Positions 22,255 through 31,335 are shown, counted from the first letter of the stretch. The stretch is 64,000 bases of DNA from AC-32 sp963719275 (GCA_963719275.1 CAVRBT010000004.1:620001-684000); one strand, 5' to 3'. Notes: a model not told the origin generated them from the sequence alone. Program-made: numbers and translations.

Positions 22255-23865
22255 GTGCCGATCCGGAAGCTCCTGGTCGCGAACCGCGGCGAGATCGCGT
22301 TGCGCGTCTTCCGCGCCTGCGGCGAGCTCGGGATCGCGACCGTCGCGGTCGCGCCCGAGGACGACGCCGCGGCGCTGCACGCCCGCTCGGCCGACGAAAC
22401 GGTGCGCATCTCGTCGTACCTCGACCCGGCCGAGCACGTCCGGGCGGCGAGGGAGACAGGCGCCGACGCCGTCCATCCCGGGTACGGCTTCCTGGCCGAG
22501 AGCCCGGAGCTCGCGGAAGCGGTCGAGGCGGCCGGGCTGACGTGGGTCGGGCCGCCCGCGGCGGCGCTGCGGGCCGGCGGCGACAAGCTCGAGGCCAAGC
22601 GGCTGGCGCGCGAGGCCGGAGTGCCGGTGGTGCCGGAGGGCGAGCCCGAGAAGATCGGGTTCCCGCTGATGATCAAGGCCGCGGCCGGCGGCGGCGGGCG
22701 CGGGATGCGGGTAGTCCGCGAGCCCGCGGAGCTCGAGGAGGCGCTCGCGGCGGCGCGCCGCGAGGCGAAGGCGGCCTTCGGCGACGACCGCGTCTTCTGC
22801 GAGCACTACGTCGAGCGGCCGCGGCACGTCGAGATCCAGCTGCTCGGCGACTCCCACGGAAACGTGGTCGCGCTCGGCGAGCGCGAATGCTCGGTGCAGC
22901 GGCGTCACCAGAAGGTGCTGGAGGAGTCGCCCTCCCCCGCCCTCGACTCCGGTCTGCGCGCGCGCATGGGCGAGGCCGCGACCGCCTTCGCCCGGACGAT
23001 CGGCTATCGCAGCGCCGGCACGGCGGAGTTCATGCTCGACGGCCGCGACTTCTGGTTCCTCGAGCTGAACGGGCGCATCCAGGTGGAGCACCCAGTCACG
23101 GAGCTGGTCTCGGGCGCGGACCTCGTGGCCGAGCAGATCCGAATCGCCCAGGGTGAGCCGTTGCGCGCCGAGCCGCGGCTGGTCGGGCACGCCGTCGAGG
23201 TGCGGCTGTACGCCGAGGACCCGAAGACCTTCCTGCCGCAGACCGGCCGGCTGGAGCGCCTGCGCCTGCCCTCGTCGGTCCGCGTTGACGCCGGGGTCGA
23301 GGAGGGCGACGAGGTCGGCACGTCCTACGACCCGCTGATCGCCAAGCTGATCGCGCACGGGTCGACGCGGGACGATGCGCTCGACCGGCTCGCAGCCGCG
23401 CTGGGGGACACCGAGGTCGGCGGCGTGGTGACGAACCTCCCCTTCCTCCGCTGGCTGGTCGCGCACCCGGCGTTGCGCGCAGGTGAGACGACGACCGCCT
23501 TCCTCACCGAGCACCCGCCGCTCTCGGCGCCGCCGCTGCGCCTCCCGGACCGCCCGTGGCGCGGCGGCTTCCGCCTCAACCTTCCCGCGCCCCCGCCGGC
23601 CGCGCCACCCGATCTGGCAGCGTCGGTCGACCACGGCGGCCGGCACGAGCAGAGCTCCCTGAGCGCGCCGATGCCCGGGACGGTGATCCGCGTGCTCGTC
23701 GCCGAGGGAGACCGCGTCGAGCCGCGCCAGCCGCTCGTCGTGCTCGAGGCGATGAAGATGGAGACGCCCGTCGTCTCGCCGTACGAAGCCGAGGTGCGCG
23801 CCATCCACGTGCGGGAGGGCGACAGCGTCGCCGGCGGCGACGTGCTCGTGGAGCTCGAGGAGTAG
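22255..23865 (+). CDS. biotin carboxylase/BCCP subunit of an acyl-CoA carboxylase
   Basis: A 536-residue alpha subunit that carboxylates its own biotin. The biotin carboxylase domain (1-440) begins IRKLLVANRGEIALRVFRAC and has the ATP-grasp glycine loop KAAAGGGGRGMRVV, ECSVQRRHQKVLEESPSP and ELNGRIQVEHPVTEL. The last differs from the usual NTR or NPR by having NGR. The C-terminal lipoyl-like domain has EAMKME with biotinylated Lys501. The part between is short (about 60 residues), so the BT domain of large MccA/PccA subunits is reduced. It pairs logically with the carboxyltransferase at 14.2 kb. GTG 22255 is the start. Confidence 0.92.
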   Translation: MPIRKLLVANRGEIALRVFRACGELGIATVAVAPEDDAAALHARSADETVRISSYLDPAEHVRAARETGADAVHPGYGFLAESPELAEAVEAAGLTWVGPPAAALRAGGDKLEAKRLAREAGVPVVPEGEPEKIGFPLMIKAAAGGGGRGMRVVREPAELEEALAAARREAKAAFGDDRVFCEHYVERPRHVEIQLLGDSHGNVVALGERECSVQRRHQKVLEESPSPALDSGLRARMGEAATAFARTIGYRSAGTAEFMLDGRDFWFLELNGRIQVEHPVTELVSGADLVAEQIRIAQGEPLRAEPRLVGHAVEVRLYAEDPKTFLPQTGRLERLRLPSSVRVDAGVEEGDEVGTSYDPLIAKLIAHGSTRDDALDRLAAALGDTEVGGVVTNLPFLRWLVAHPALRAGETTTAFLTEHPPLSAPPLRLPDRPWRGGFRLNLPAPPPAAPPDLAASVDHGGRHEQSSLSAPMPGTVIRVLVAEGDRVEPRQPLVVLEAMKMETPVVSPYEAEVRAIHVREGDSVAGGDVLVELEE

Positions 23866-23900
23866 CTCTAAGGCGCTCGCTTGCGACGTCGACCAGCAGA

Positions 23901-23927
23901 GGCCGTGCCGGCTTTGCCGGTGCGGCC
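23901..23927. terminator. strong hairpin between convergent genes
   Basis: Two 12-base arms (23901-23912, 23916-23927) pair with two wobbles around the loop TTT. It sits between the convergent carboxylase and SCP2 genes and could end transcription from both sides. It has no T tract, so factor-independent termination is not assured. Confidence 0.4.
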
Positions 23928-23928
23928 G

Positions 23929-24234
23929 CTAGAAGAGCTTCTGCAGCTTCATCGCCTGGCCCATGTCCCCCTTGACCTTGAGCTTCCCGGACATGTAGGC
24001 CGCGGTGGGGTTCTGCTCGCCGTTGGCGATCTTCAAGAACGTCTCCGAGGAGGTCGAGATCGTGCAGTCGGCGTCGCCGCCGTCCTCGGTGACGGTGACC
24101 TTGCCGTCGTCGACGTCCACGTGCCACGAGCCCGAGCCCTCGATGTCGAACTTGTAGCTCGCGGTCATCCCGGCGGCCTTCGACGCGTCCACGCGCGACT
24201 CCAGGGTCTCGAAGAACTCTCTCGGGCTTTCCAT
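23929..24234 (-). CDS. SCP2 sterol-transfer-domain protein
   Basis: A 101-residue single SCP2 domain with a hydrophobic pocket for acyl chains. It starts ESPREFFETLESRVDASKAA and continues TASYKFDIEGSGSWHVDVDD, DADCTISTSSETFLKIANG and the signature GKLKVKGDMGQAMKLQKLF. Length and the closing KLKVKGD..A.KL motif are typical. It is 12 bases downstream of the MFS gene's stop on the same strand. A role as an acyl-CoA or lipid carrier is inferred from the fold and fits the surrounding acyl-CoA genes. Confidence 0.93.
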   Translation of the reverse strand: MESPREFFETLESRVDASKAAGMTASYKFDIEGSGSWHVDVDDGKVTVTEDGGDADCTISTSSETFLKIANGEQNPTAAYMSGKLKVKGDMGQAMKLQKLF

Positions 24235-24246
24235 CGGCCGCGGAGC

Positions 24247-25422
24247 CTACAGAACCGGCTCGGGCTCGAGGCGCCGCTGCGGACGCGTCGCCGGGAGCAG
24301 CGCCGCCAGCGCGACGGCCACGAGCGGCGCCGCGGCGGCGGCGTACATCGCCGCGCGCAGATCCACGGAGTCCGCCAGCGCGCCGAGCCCCACGGCGGCG
24401 ATCCCGCCGAGACCGATCGAAAGGCCAATCGAGAGTCCGGAAGCCATCCCGATCCGGCTCGGCAGGTACTCCTGGCTCATCACCATCGTCACGCCGAACG
24501 TGCTGATCACGCAGACACCGACGAGCGCCAGGGCGATCGCGCCGGGGATGCCGCCCACGGCCACGTACACCACCATCAGCGGCGCGGTGGCCGCGCAGCT
24601 CGCGAGCAGCACCGGCCTGCGGCCGAACCGGTCGGCGAGCGGCCCCGCTGCGAGCGTGCCGAGACCGCCCGCGAGCAGCATCAGCGAAAGCAGGTGCGCG
24701 CCGTGCGCCTTCGAGTGGCCGAGTGAGACCTCCCAGAGGGGCACGAAGGTGACGAGCCCGAACCAGGCGACGCTGCGGAACGCGATCACGCCGAGCAGCA
24801 GCACCAGGGCGCCGGGCCGGTCCTCACCGCTCGAGGCGGCCCGCTCGCCGGGCTGGGGGGCGAAACCCGAGAGGAACGGGAGCACCAGCAGCAGCGCACC
24901 CGCGACCGCCAGCACGGGCAGCGCGAGCAGCAGCCCGCCCGTCAGGCCCAGCGCGAGCACGATCGGCGTCGTCACCGTCGGCCCCAGTGCGTACCCGACG
25001 TTGCCGCCGACCGAGAAGAGGCTCATGCCGCTCGCGCGCTTGCTCCCGCTCGCGTAGGCGGCGAACTTCGATCCCTCGGGGTGGTACGCGGCGACGCCGA
25101 GGCCCGAGACGACCACGAGCAGGAGCACGAGCCAGTACGCGGGCGCAGCGGCCGCCAGCCCGATCCCGATCCCGGCAAGCGCCACGCCGCCCGGGAGCAG
25201 CCAGATCACCCCGCGCCGGTCCGACCACGCGCCGAAGAGCGGCTGCACCAGCGACGAGGACGCCGTCGAGGCGAGCATCACGGCCGCCGCGAGCGTGTAC
25301 GAGAGGCCGAAGCGGTCGACGAAAAACGGCAGCAGCGCCGGTAGCGCGCCGTTCGCGAAGTCGGTCGCGAGGTGCCCGGCCGAGAGGGCCGCCATCGCCC
25401 GCCTGTCCAGCTCCGCTCGCAC
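24247..25422 (-). CDS. MFS transporter, fosmidomycin-resistance (Fsr)-like
   Basis: A 391-residue transporter with twelve hydrophobic segments. The N half shows HLATDFANGALPALLPFFVD and the loop SDRRG between helices 2 and 3; GVAAYHPEGSKFAA in helix 4-5 is the Fsr-subgroup signature. The C half has GPLADRFGRRPVLLA. It probably exports small compounds; the substrate cannot be told. GTG 25422 is the start. The gene is divergent from the flavoprotein at 25527 with about 100 bases between. Confidence 0.9.
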   Translation of the reverse strand: MRAELDRRAMAALSAGHLATDFANGALPALLPFFVDRFGLSYTLAAAVMLASTASSSLVQPLFGAWSDRRGVIWLLPGGVALAGIGIGLAAAAPAYWLVLLLVVVSGLGVAAYHPEGSKFAAYASGSKRASGMSLFSVGGNVGYALGPTVTTPIVLALGLTGGLLLALPVLAVAGALLLVLPFLSGFAPQPGERAASSGEDRPGALVLLLGVIAFRSVAWFGLVTFVPLWEVSLGHSKAHGAHLLSLMLLAGGLGTLAAGPLADRFGRRPVLLASCAATAPLMVVYVAVGGIPGAIALALVGVCVISTFGVTMVMSQEYLPSRIGMASGLSIGLSIGLGGIAAVGLGALADSVDLRAAMYAAAAAPLVAVALAALLPATRPQRRLEPEPVL

Positions 25423-25526
25423 GTGTCGAGACTAGCTGCGGTAAACCCCGCAGCCGGATCGGGGATCGTGCCGATGGAACCCGGCGTCCGCGACCCCACA
25501 CTCCCGGTAACAACGGGAGGTGGACG

Positions 25527-26732
25527 ATGGAAGCCGGGCTCAGCAAGGTCGTGATCGTGGGTGGCGGCGTCGCCGCGCTCGAGGCAACGCTGGCGCTGCA
25601 GGACCTGGCGCAGGAGGTCGTGGACGTCGAGCTCGTCGCGCCCGATCAGAACTTCGTCTACCGACCGCTGCTCGTCGCCGAGCCGTTCGGCGCAGGGCAG
25701 GTCCGCACGTTCCCCCTGCACCGGCTCGCGGAGGCGGCCGGCGCGAGCTTCACGGAGGCGATCGTGACCAGCGTCGACTCCGACCGTCACATCGTCCGCA
25801 CCGCGGCAGGCGACGAGCTCCCGTTCGATCTCCTGCTCCTCGCACCGGGCGCCGTGCCGGTCACAGCCGTCACGGGCGCGATCTGCTTCCGCGGCCCAAC
25901 CGAGGCCGCGGCGCTCGGGCAGGTGCTTGCCGACGCAGGCGCCGGAATGATCGACCGCGTCACCTTCGCCATCCCCTCGGGTGCGAGCTGGCCGCTGCCG
26001 CTGTACGAGCTCGCGCTGCTGACACGGTCCTACCTGGTCGACGAGGGCGCGGTCGACGTCTCGGTCGCGATCGTCACCCCCGAGGACGCGCCGCTCTCGC
26101 TCTTCGGCCACACCGCCAGCGATGCCGTCCACGAGCTGCTGGAGGCGCGCGGGATCGAGCTCTCGCTCTCGACGACGCCGCTCGCGTTCGCCGACGGCGG
26201 GCTCTCGACCGCGCCGGGAGGCGTGATCCCGAGCGATCGCGTCGTCGCCCTGCCGCGGCTCGAGGGCCCGAGCCTCGCCGGCGTGCTCCACGACGCGAGC
26301 GGATTCATTCCCGTGGAAGACGACGGCCGGGTCCGCGACGAGATCGACGTCTGGGCGGCCGGCGACGCGACGACGTTCCCGCTCAAGCAGGGTGGGGTCG
26401 CGGCCCAGCAGGCCGACGCGGCAGCAGAGGCGATCGCGGCGCGAGCCGGCGCCTCGGTCGAACCGCACCCGTTCCGGCCCGTGCTGCGCGGGCTGCTGCT
26501 GACGGGCATGGCGCCGCGCTTCCTGCGCGCGGAGGCGAGCACGCGAGGTTCGATGATCGACACCGAGCCGCTCTGGTGGCCCCCGGCGAAGATCGTCGGC
26601 CGCTACCTCGCGCCGTTCCTGGCGGAGCGCCTTGGGCTGTCGCAGGTGCTCCCGGATGCCGCGCGGGAGTCGGCGCTTCCGGTCGAGGTCGAGTTGACCC
26701 CGGCCGGGCGGGGGACCTGGTCGGAGCTCTAG
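25527..26732 (+). CDS. NAD(P)/FAD-dependent oxidoreductase (SQR/NDH-2-like)
   Basis: A 401-residue two-dinucleotide-fold flavoprotein. The FAD motif VVIVGGGVAALEATLALQDL is at the N-terminus; PDQNFVYRPLLVAEPFGAGQ matches the region that in sulfide:quinone reductases and type II NADH dehydrogenases contacts FAD, and EIDVWAAGDATTFPLKQGGV is the second FAD motif. The cysteines that define sulfide:quinone reductases are absent at the expected sites (one Cys at ICFRG), so it is not a proven SQR. GGGAGGTGG ahead of ATG 25527 is a good ribosome site. It is convergent with a small gene. Confidence 0.85.
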   Translation: MEAGLSKVVIVGGGVAALEATLALQDLAQEVVDVELVAPDQNFVYRPLLVAEPFGAGQVRTFPLHRLAEAAGASFTEAIVTSVDSDRHIVRTAAGDELPFDLLLLAPGAVPVTAVTGAICFRGPTEAAALGQVLADAGAGMIDRVTFAIPSGASWPLPLYELALLTRSYLVDEGAVDVSVAIVTPEDAPLSLFGHTASDAVHELLEARGIELSLSTTPLAFADGGLSTAPGGVIPSDRVVALPRLEGPSLAGVLHDASGFIPVEDDGRVRDEIDVWAAGDATTFPLKQGGVAAQQADAAAEAIAARAGASVEPHPFRPVLRGLLLTGMAPRFLRAEASTRGSMIDTEPLWWPPAKIVGRYLAPFLAERLGLSQVLPDAARESALPVEVELTPAGRGTWSEL

Positions 26733-26734
26733 CT

Positions 26735-27025
26735 CTAGGCCGCCGTCGGCTGCGCCGTGAGGTTGCGCTCGATCAGCGCGTGGCCGAGTTCCCACTGCGC
26801 GCGGGCGAGCTGGAGCCGGTTGCGCTCGAGCGGGGCCTCGCCGGCACCGCGCTCGCGGAGGCGCTGCCGCTCGGCGACGAGGGCCGTGATCCGCGCCGCG
26901 AGCTCGTCCGCGCTCGCGCGAGTGCGGCTGCGCCGGAACCGCGCAGGCCGCAGGGGCCGAAGTGACGTGCCGCTCGCCACGAACGCGGTATCGGCACGAC
27001 GGCGCCCGGGGTGAATACCCCTCAT
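26735..27025 (-). CDS. hypothetical small basic helical protein
   Basis: A 96-residue reading with a very basic first half and a helical second half: ASADELAARITALVAERQRL, RERGAGEAPLERNRLQLARA and QWELGHALIERNL. The heptad-like Leu spacing suggests a helical hairpin. I know no family; the N-terminal 35 residues look disordered and the true start may be later. It lies between two plus-strand genes, two bases past the flavoprotein stop. Confidence 0.5.
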   Translation of the reverse strand: MRGIHPGRRRADTAFVASGTSLRPLRPARFRRSRTRASADELAARITALVAERQRLRERGAGEAPLERNRLQLARAQWELGHALIERNLTAQPTAA

Positions 27026-27068
27026 GGTGCGGCAGCCTATGAAGGTGGTCGGCTAGCATCGCGCCGCG

Positions 27069-28556
27069 ATGCAGGTCGAGGTCCAGGCGGTGGCGCCGGA
27101 GCAGGTGGAGGCCGACGTCCTCGCGGTTCCGCTGGCGGCGGGCGGCGGAGACGGCGTGCTCGCTCGGCTGGACGGCCCGCTCGACGGCCTGCTGGCGCGG
27201 CTCGCGGACGAGGGCGAGCTGAAGGACGAGATCGGCCGCGCCGCCGTCGTGCACGTCGACGGCAAACTCGGGGCTGCACGCGTCGCCGGCGCCGGAGTCG
27301 GGCCGCGCGAGCGCGTGGACGCCGACGCACTGCGCACGGCCGCCGCGGCCGTCGTGCACGCGTCGGGCGAGTTCGCGAAGCGCATCGCGTGGGTGATCGA
27401 CGAGTCCCTCCCACTCTCCCCTGCCGAGCAGGCCCGCGCGCTCGTGGACGGAACGCTGCTCGGCAGCTACGACCCGGCGCGCTGGAAGCGCGAGGGCGAT
27501 CGGCCGAAGGTCGAGACACTCGTGCTGTGCGGCGAGGCGGACGGCCTCGACGAGGCCGCGGCCCGGGCGGCCACCATCGCCGAGTGGACCAACCGGGCGC
27601 GCGACCTGGTCAACAGCCCGCCGAACGAGGTCACGCCGGAGCGGCTCGCGGAGCGCGCACAGGAGATCGCCTCGACCGTCGAGCACGTGACCACGGAGGC
27701 GCTCGGGCCGGACGCGATCCGCGCCCAGGGGATGGGCGCGCTCGCCGCGGTCGCGCAGGGAAGCGACAACCCGCCGCGCCTGGTGGTGCTGCGCTACGAC
27801 CCGCCGGAGCCGGCGCGCACCGACCTCGTCCTCGGACTCGTCGGCAAGGCCGTCACCTTCGACACCGGCGGGATCTCGCTCAAGCCGTCGCTGCACATGG
27901 AGGACATGAAGGGCGACATGGCCGGTGGCGCGGCAGTGATCGAGGCCACTGGCGCGATCGCCGAGCTCGGGCTGCCGCTCCGGGTCATCACGGTCGCCGG
28001 CGCGACCGAGAACATGCCGAGCGGCCACGCCTACCGGCCGGGCGACATCATCACTGCCGCCAACGGCAAGACGATCGAGGTCACGAACACCGACGCCGAG
28101 GGCCGGCTCGTGCTCGCCGACGCGCTCTGGTACGCGCGAGGACAGGGCGCGACGCACATTCTCGACCTCGCCACGCTGACCGGCGCGATGGAGGTCGCGC
28201 TCGGCGACTTCTACGCCGGAATCTTCGCCAACGAGGACTCGTGGCGGGACCAGGTGGTCGAGGCCGGCGAGGCCAGCGGCGACCACGCCTGGCCGTTCCC
28301 GATGCACCCGCGCTACCGCCGCTACGTCGACTCCGTCTTCGCCGACATGAAGAACTCGTCCGACCTGCGCCAGGCCGGCGCGGTGCTTGCGGCGGCATTC
28401 CTCGAGGAGTTCGCCGGCGAGGGGCCGTGGGCCCACGCCGACATCGCCGGCCCGGCCTTCCTCGAGCGCTCGCGCGGCGACTACATGAGCCAGCGCGGCG
28501 GCACGGGCTACGGCGTCAGGCTGATCGTCGAGCTCACCTCACGTCTGTCGGCTTAA
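27069..28556 (+). CDS. pepA: leucyl aminopeptidase (M17)
   Basis: A 495-residue M17 aminopeptidase that removes N-terminal residues using two zinc or manganese ions. The N-terminal domain (1-165) is variable; the catalytic domain has GKAVTFDTGGISLKPSLHME and DMKGDMAGGAAVIEA with the metal-binding Lys and Asp residues, then EVTNTDAEGRLVLADAL (signature NTDAEGRL) and HILDLATLTGAM. All metal ligands are kept, and length fits. ATG 27069 lies 43 bases after the start of the minus-strand small gene. It acts in the cytoplasm in peptide turnover. Confidence 0.95.
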   Translation: MQVEVQAVAPEQVEADVLAVPLAAGGGDGVLARLDGPLDGLLARLADEGELKDEIGRAAVVHVDGKLGAARVAGAGVGPRERVDADALRTAAAAVVHASGEFAKRIAWVIDESLPLSPAEQARALVDGTLLGSYDPARWKREGDRPKVETLVLCGEADGLDEAAARAATIAEWTNRARDLVNSPPNEVTPERLAERAQEIASTVEHVTTEALGPDAIRAQGMGALAAVAQGSDNPPRLVVLRYDPPEPARTDLVLGLVGKAVTFDTGGISLKPSLHMEDMKGDMAGGAAVIEATGAIAELGLPLRVITVAGATENMPSGHAYRPGDIITAANGKTIEVTNTDAEGRLVLADALWYARGQGATHILDLATLTGAMEVALGDFYAGIFANEDSWRDQVVEAGEASGDHAWPFPMHPRYRRYVDSVFADMKNSSDLRQAGAVLAAAFLEEFAGEGPWAHADIAGPAFLERSRGDYMSQRGGTGYGVRLIVELTSRLSA

Positions 28557-28613
28557 TGGCGGCCCCCTTTCCCGCACCTCGACTCCCCCGGGGTGCTGCA
28601 AACCAGCGCCTCG

Positions 28614-28673
28614 CGGCGTCCTCACTCGCGTCCGTAGCCTCGGGCTACGAACGCTCCCTGCGTCCTTGCGAGG
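28614..28673 (+). other. structured leader upstream of the acyl-CoA dehydrogenase
   Basis: CGTAGCC-TCG-GGCTACG (28633-28649) is a perfect 7-bp stem, and the flanks CCTCGC and GCGAGG (end near 28673) can close an outer stem. It lies between pepA and the dehydrogenase start (28723), which has AAAGGTG as ribosome site. It may be a pepA terminator or an intergenic palindromic repeat. Confidence 0.35.
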
Positions 28674-28722
28674 CTTGGTTTTCGCAGCCGGGGAAGGCGA
28701 TCTGCGTGAAAGGTGACCGCGC

Positions 28723-29857
28723 GTGAACTTCGACCTCTCGCCCGAGCACGAGCTCGTCCGCTCGACCGTCCGCGAGTTCGCGGAGCAGCGGGTCGCCCCG
28801 GTCGCCGCCGAGCTTGACCGCGAGCACCGCTTCCCGTACGGGCTGGTGGCGGAGCTTGCCGAGCTCGGCCTGATGGGCATGCCCGTTCCCGAGGAGTACG
28901 GCGGCGCGGGCACGGACACGCTCTCGTACGCGATCGCGGTCGAGGAGCTGACGAGAATCGACTCGTCCGTTGCGATCACGATGGCCGCGCACACCTCGCT
29001 CGGGACGATGCCGATCCTGCTCTTCGGGACGGAGGAGCAGAAGCGCGAGTGGCTGCCGGACCTCGCCTCCGGTCGCAAGCTGGCGGCGTTCGGGCTGACG
29101 GAGCCGGGCGCGGGCTCGGACGCGGCAGCCTCGCGCACGACCGCGGAGCTGCGCGACGGCGAGTGGGTCGTGAACGGCTCGAAGATCTTCATCACCAACG
29201 CGGGCACGAACATCACCGCCTGCGTGACGATCACCGCGCGCACCGGCGAGGACGAGATCTCGAACCTGATCGTCCCGAACGGCGCGGCCGGCTACGAGAT
29301 CTCGACGCCGATGGAGAAACTCGGCTGGCGCGCCTCGGACACACGGGAGCTCTCGTTCCGCGACTGCGCCGTTCCGCGAGGGCAACCTGCTCGGCGAGCG
29401 CGGCAAAGGGTTCGCGCAGTTCCTGGAGATCCTCGACGGCGGCCGTATCTCGGTGGCCGCAATGGGGGTCGGGCTCGCGCAGGGCTGCTACGACCTCGCC
29501 GTCGCCTACGCGAAGGACCGCGAGCAGTTCGGCAAGCCCATCTCGAAGTTCCAGGCGGTGCAGTTCCAGCTGGCCGACATGGCGGTCGAGATCGAGGCCG
29601 GCCGCGTGCTCACCTACAAGGCGGCGTGGCTCAAGGACGAGGGGCGCCCGTTCGCAAAGGAGGCGGCGATGGCGAAGCTCTACACCGGCGAGCTGTCGCG
29701 CCGCGCGGCGAACGCGGCGCTGCAGATCCACGGCGGCTACGGGTTCATGGAGGAGTCGGCGATCGCGCGGCTCTACCGCGACCAGAAGATCCTCGAGATC
29801 GGCGAGGGCACCAACGAAGTCCAAAGAATGGTCATCGCCCGCCACCTGGGCCTCTAG
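28723..29857 (+). pseudogene. acyl-CoA dehydrogenase, split by a +1 frameshift
   Basis: From GTG 28723 (AAAGGTG seven bases upstream) the protein is a typical acyl-CoA dehydrogenase: NFDLSPEHELVRSTVREFA, GGAGTDTLSYAIAVEELTRI, FGLTEPGAGSDAAASRTTA and VVNGSKIFITNAGTN. At 29374-29380 (CCG-C-GAG) one extra base shifts the frame; the other frame continues EGNLLGERGKGFAQFLEILD, REQFGKPISKFQAVQFQLAD and IHGGYGFMEESAIARLYRDQ to IGEGTNEVQRMVIARHLGL. Corrected length is 377 residues, normal for the family. The catalytic Glu is the one in GEGTNE, as in short- and medium-chain enzymes. A single extra base in an otherwise perfect gene may be a sequence error. It would feed the carboxylase/hydratase pathway nearby. 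Confidence 0.88.
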
Positions 29858-29910
29858 CAGGACTTCGTGATCCCGGCAATCCCGTGCCAGAACTTCAGTC
29901 TGGCTCGGGC

Positions 29911-29958
29911 GTGCAAAGGCACCAGCGCATGGTCATCGCGCGGCACCTGGGTCTTTGA
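29911..29958 (+). pseudogene. residual 3' end of a second acyl-CoA dehydrogenase
   Basis: Fifteen codons reading VQRHQRMVIARHLGL plus TGA repeat the last residues of the dehydrogenase just upstream (VQRMVIARHLGL), with different third-base choices. It looks like the tail left after deletion of a tandem paralogue. It overlaps the 3' end of the next minus-strand gene. Confidence 0.5.
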
Positions 29959-30565
29959 CGGCCTCGCGGCCGCGCGCGCGCCTCAGCCACCGCCCCGGCA
30001 CGAGCACGATCAGCAGGAAGAACACCCCAGCGGCGGCGATCAGCAGGCGGTCGCGGGTCGCGGTGCTCTTGTGCTCGAAAGTCGGCAGCGTGATGCCCTC
30101 CGAGGCAGCCAGGGTGCGGACGGCGCGGGTGGTCGATTGCGCGAGCGTGCCCGGCGTCTTCCCGGGCGGAATTCGCTCGAGGGCACGCTGCTCCTTCGCT
30201 ACCGGCTTGCGCCCGTGGTAGATGCCGAACCCGGACGGCATCGTGATCAGCAGCCGCTTCGTGTAGACGAAGGCGAGCTCGCTGCCCAGGAACTTCGCGT
30301 AGTCCGTCGGGTGGCCCCAGAGGCTGACTGCCGTGCCGAGGTCGGAGGTGAACGGGATCAGGGCGACGCGGATCGGGTACCCGCGCTCGTTCGCCGCCGC
30401 GACGGTCTTGGTCAGCGCGTCCCGGTCGGCATTTGAGATCGGCACCTCCGGCCCGATGTAGACCTGGTTCGTGATGAGGACGTCGCTGGCCGGGTCGCCG
30501 TTGGCGCGCGCGGCCGGAACGGCGACGAGCGCGGCCGCCGCCGCGACGAGAAAGACGCGCCTCAT
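29933..30565 (-). CDS. secreted, membrane-anchored protein (TPM/YgcG-like)
   Basis: A 210-residue protein with an N-terminal signal sequence (RRVFLVAAAAALVAVPAARA), an outside domain and a C-terminal helix (LLIAAAGVFFLLIVLVPG) followed by a basic tail. The outside domain, VYIGPEVPISNADRDALTKT, IRVALIPFTSDLGTAVSLWG and LAFVYTKRLLITMPSGFGIY, resembles the TPM fold found in YgcG-like proteins, which is suggested in membrane protein turnover. It is the last gene of the minus-strand CtaG operon (ATG 30565 overlaps the CtaG stop). Its end reads into the dehydrogenase remnant on the other strand. Confidence 0.75.
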   Translation of the reverse strand: MRRVFLVAAAAALVAVPAARANGDPASDVLITNQVYIGPEVPISNADRDALTKTVAAANERGYPIRVALIPFTSDLGTAVSLWGHPTDYAKFLGSELAFVYTKRLLITMPSGFGIYHGRKPVAKEQRALERIPPGKTPGTLAQSTTRAVRTLAASEGITLPTFEHKSTATRDRLLIAAAGVFFLLIVLVPGRWLRRARGREAVKDPGAAR

Positions 30566-31335
30566 CGCCCCTCGAGCGCCCGCTGCGCCTCTTCCTCCTC
30601 GGAGAGCAGCCGCATCAGGAAGTACGACAGCGCTGCGAAGAAGACGATCATCTGCTCGCCGTTCATCAGGATCCCGCCGAGGTTCTGGTCCTTCTCGGCG
30701 CTCAGCCCCCACAGCCGAGGCGCCGCCTCGTAGAAGCCGTAGAACGCGCTCGCAGAGAAGATCAACGCCAGCGAGAGGAACGCGGAGCCCACGTACGCCG
30801 CGCCGAGGTAGACGAGCTTCACCGCGCTGGATAGCCGCTGCGGCAACTCGGAGAACACCGGCCACCAGAACATGAGCCCCGCGATGAGCAGGAGCAGATG
30901 CTCGACGTTCAGTAGCCACGGGTGTCGCAGCGCGTAGTCGTAGAAGGCCGGGAGGTGGACGCCGTACCAGACGAGGAGCCAGAACGGCAGCGCGAACCGC
31001 GGCCGCGTCAGGGGGGCAAGCCAGCGGCCTCCGCCCTCGGCGACGGCAGCCCGCATGGCGGGCGTGAGGCCGAGCACGAGCAGCGGCGGAGCCCAGTCGG
31101 CGATCATCACGTTCTGCAGCAGGTGGACGACGAGCAGGTAGTGAATCGCGATCGTCTCCAGCGGCGAGTTCAGCGGGACCACGACGAGGACGAGCCCCAG
31201 CCCGAAGAGGGTGGCGCGGAACCCCGACGGGCGCTCGACCGTCCGCGCAAGCCGCACGTACCCCCAAAGCGCCGCCGCGGCAAGCACGACGAAGAGCGGC
31301 TCGAGGCTGAACGACGTCGAGGCGGGCGCGCTCAC
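30562..31335 (-). CDS. CtaG-family cytochrome c oxidase assembly protein (copy 1)
   Basis: A 257-residue integral membrane protein with about seven helices, matching the caa3-type CtaG family (not the CtaG/Cox11 family of the same name). Seen: HYLLVVHLLQNVMIADWAPP, WYGVHLPAFYDYALRHPWLL and NVEHLLLLIAGLMFWWPVFS, with conserved His residues that could bind copper, and NGEQMIVFFAALSYFLMRL near the end. It helps copper insertion into cytochrome oxidase in known systems. GTG 31335 overlaps the upstream CtaG gene's stop by four bases, and its own stop overlaps the next gene. Confidence 0.88.
   Translation of the reverse strand: MSAPASTSFSLEPLFVVLAAAALWGYVRLARTVERPSGFRATLFGLGLVLVVVPLNSPLETIAIHYLLVVHLLQNVMIADWAPPLLVLGLTPAMRAAVAEGGGRWLAPLTRPRFALPFWLLVWYGVHLPAFYDYALRHPWLLNVEHLLLLIAGLMFWWPVFSELPQRLSSAVKLVYLGAAYVGSAFLSLALIFSASAFYGFYEAAPRLWGLSAEKDQNLGGILMNGEQMIVFFAALSYFLMRLLSEEEEAQRALEGR

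Noticed and set aside
25278..28436. 1052-codon minus-strand reading opposite the flavoprotein and pepA
   Set aside because: It covers three genes with clear families on the other strand and has no recognisable domain outside the part shared with the MFS gene frame.
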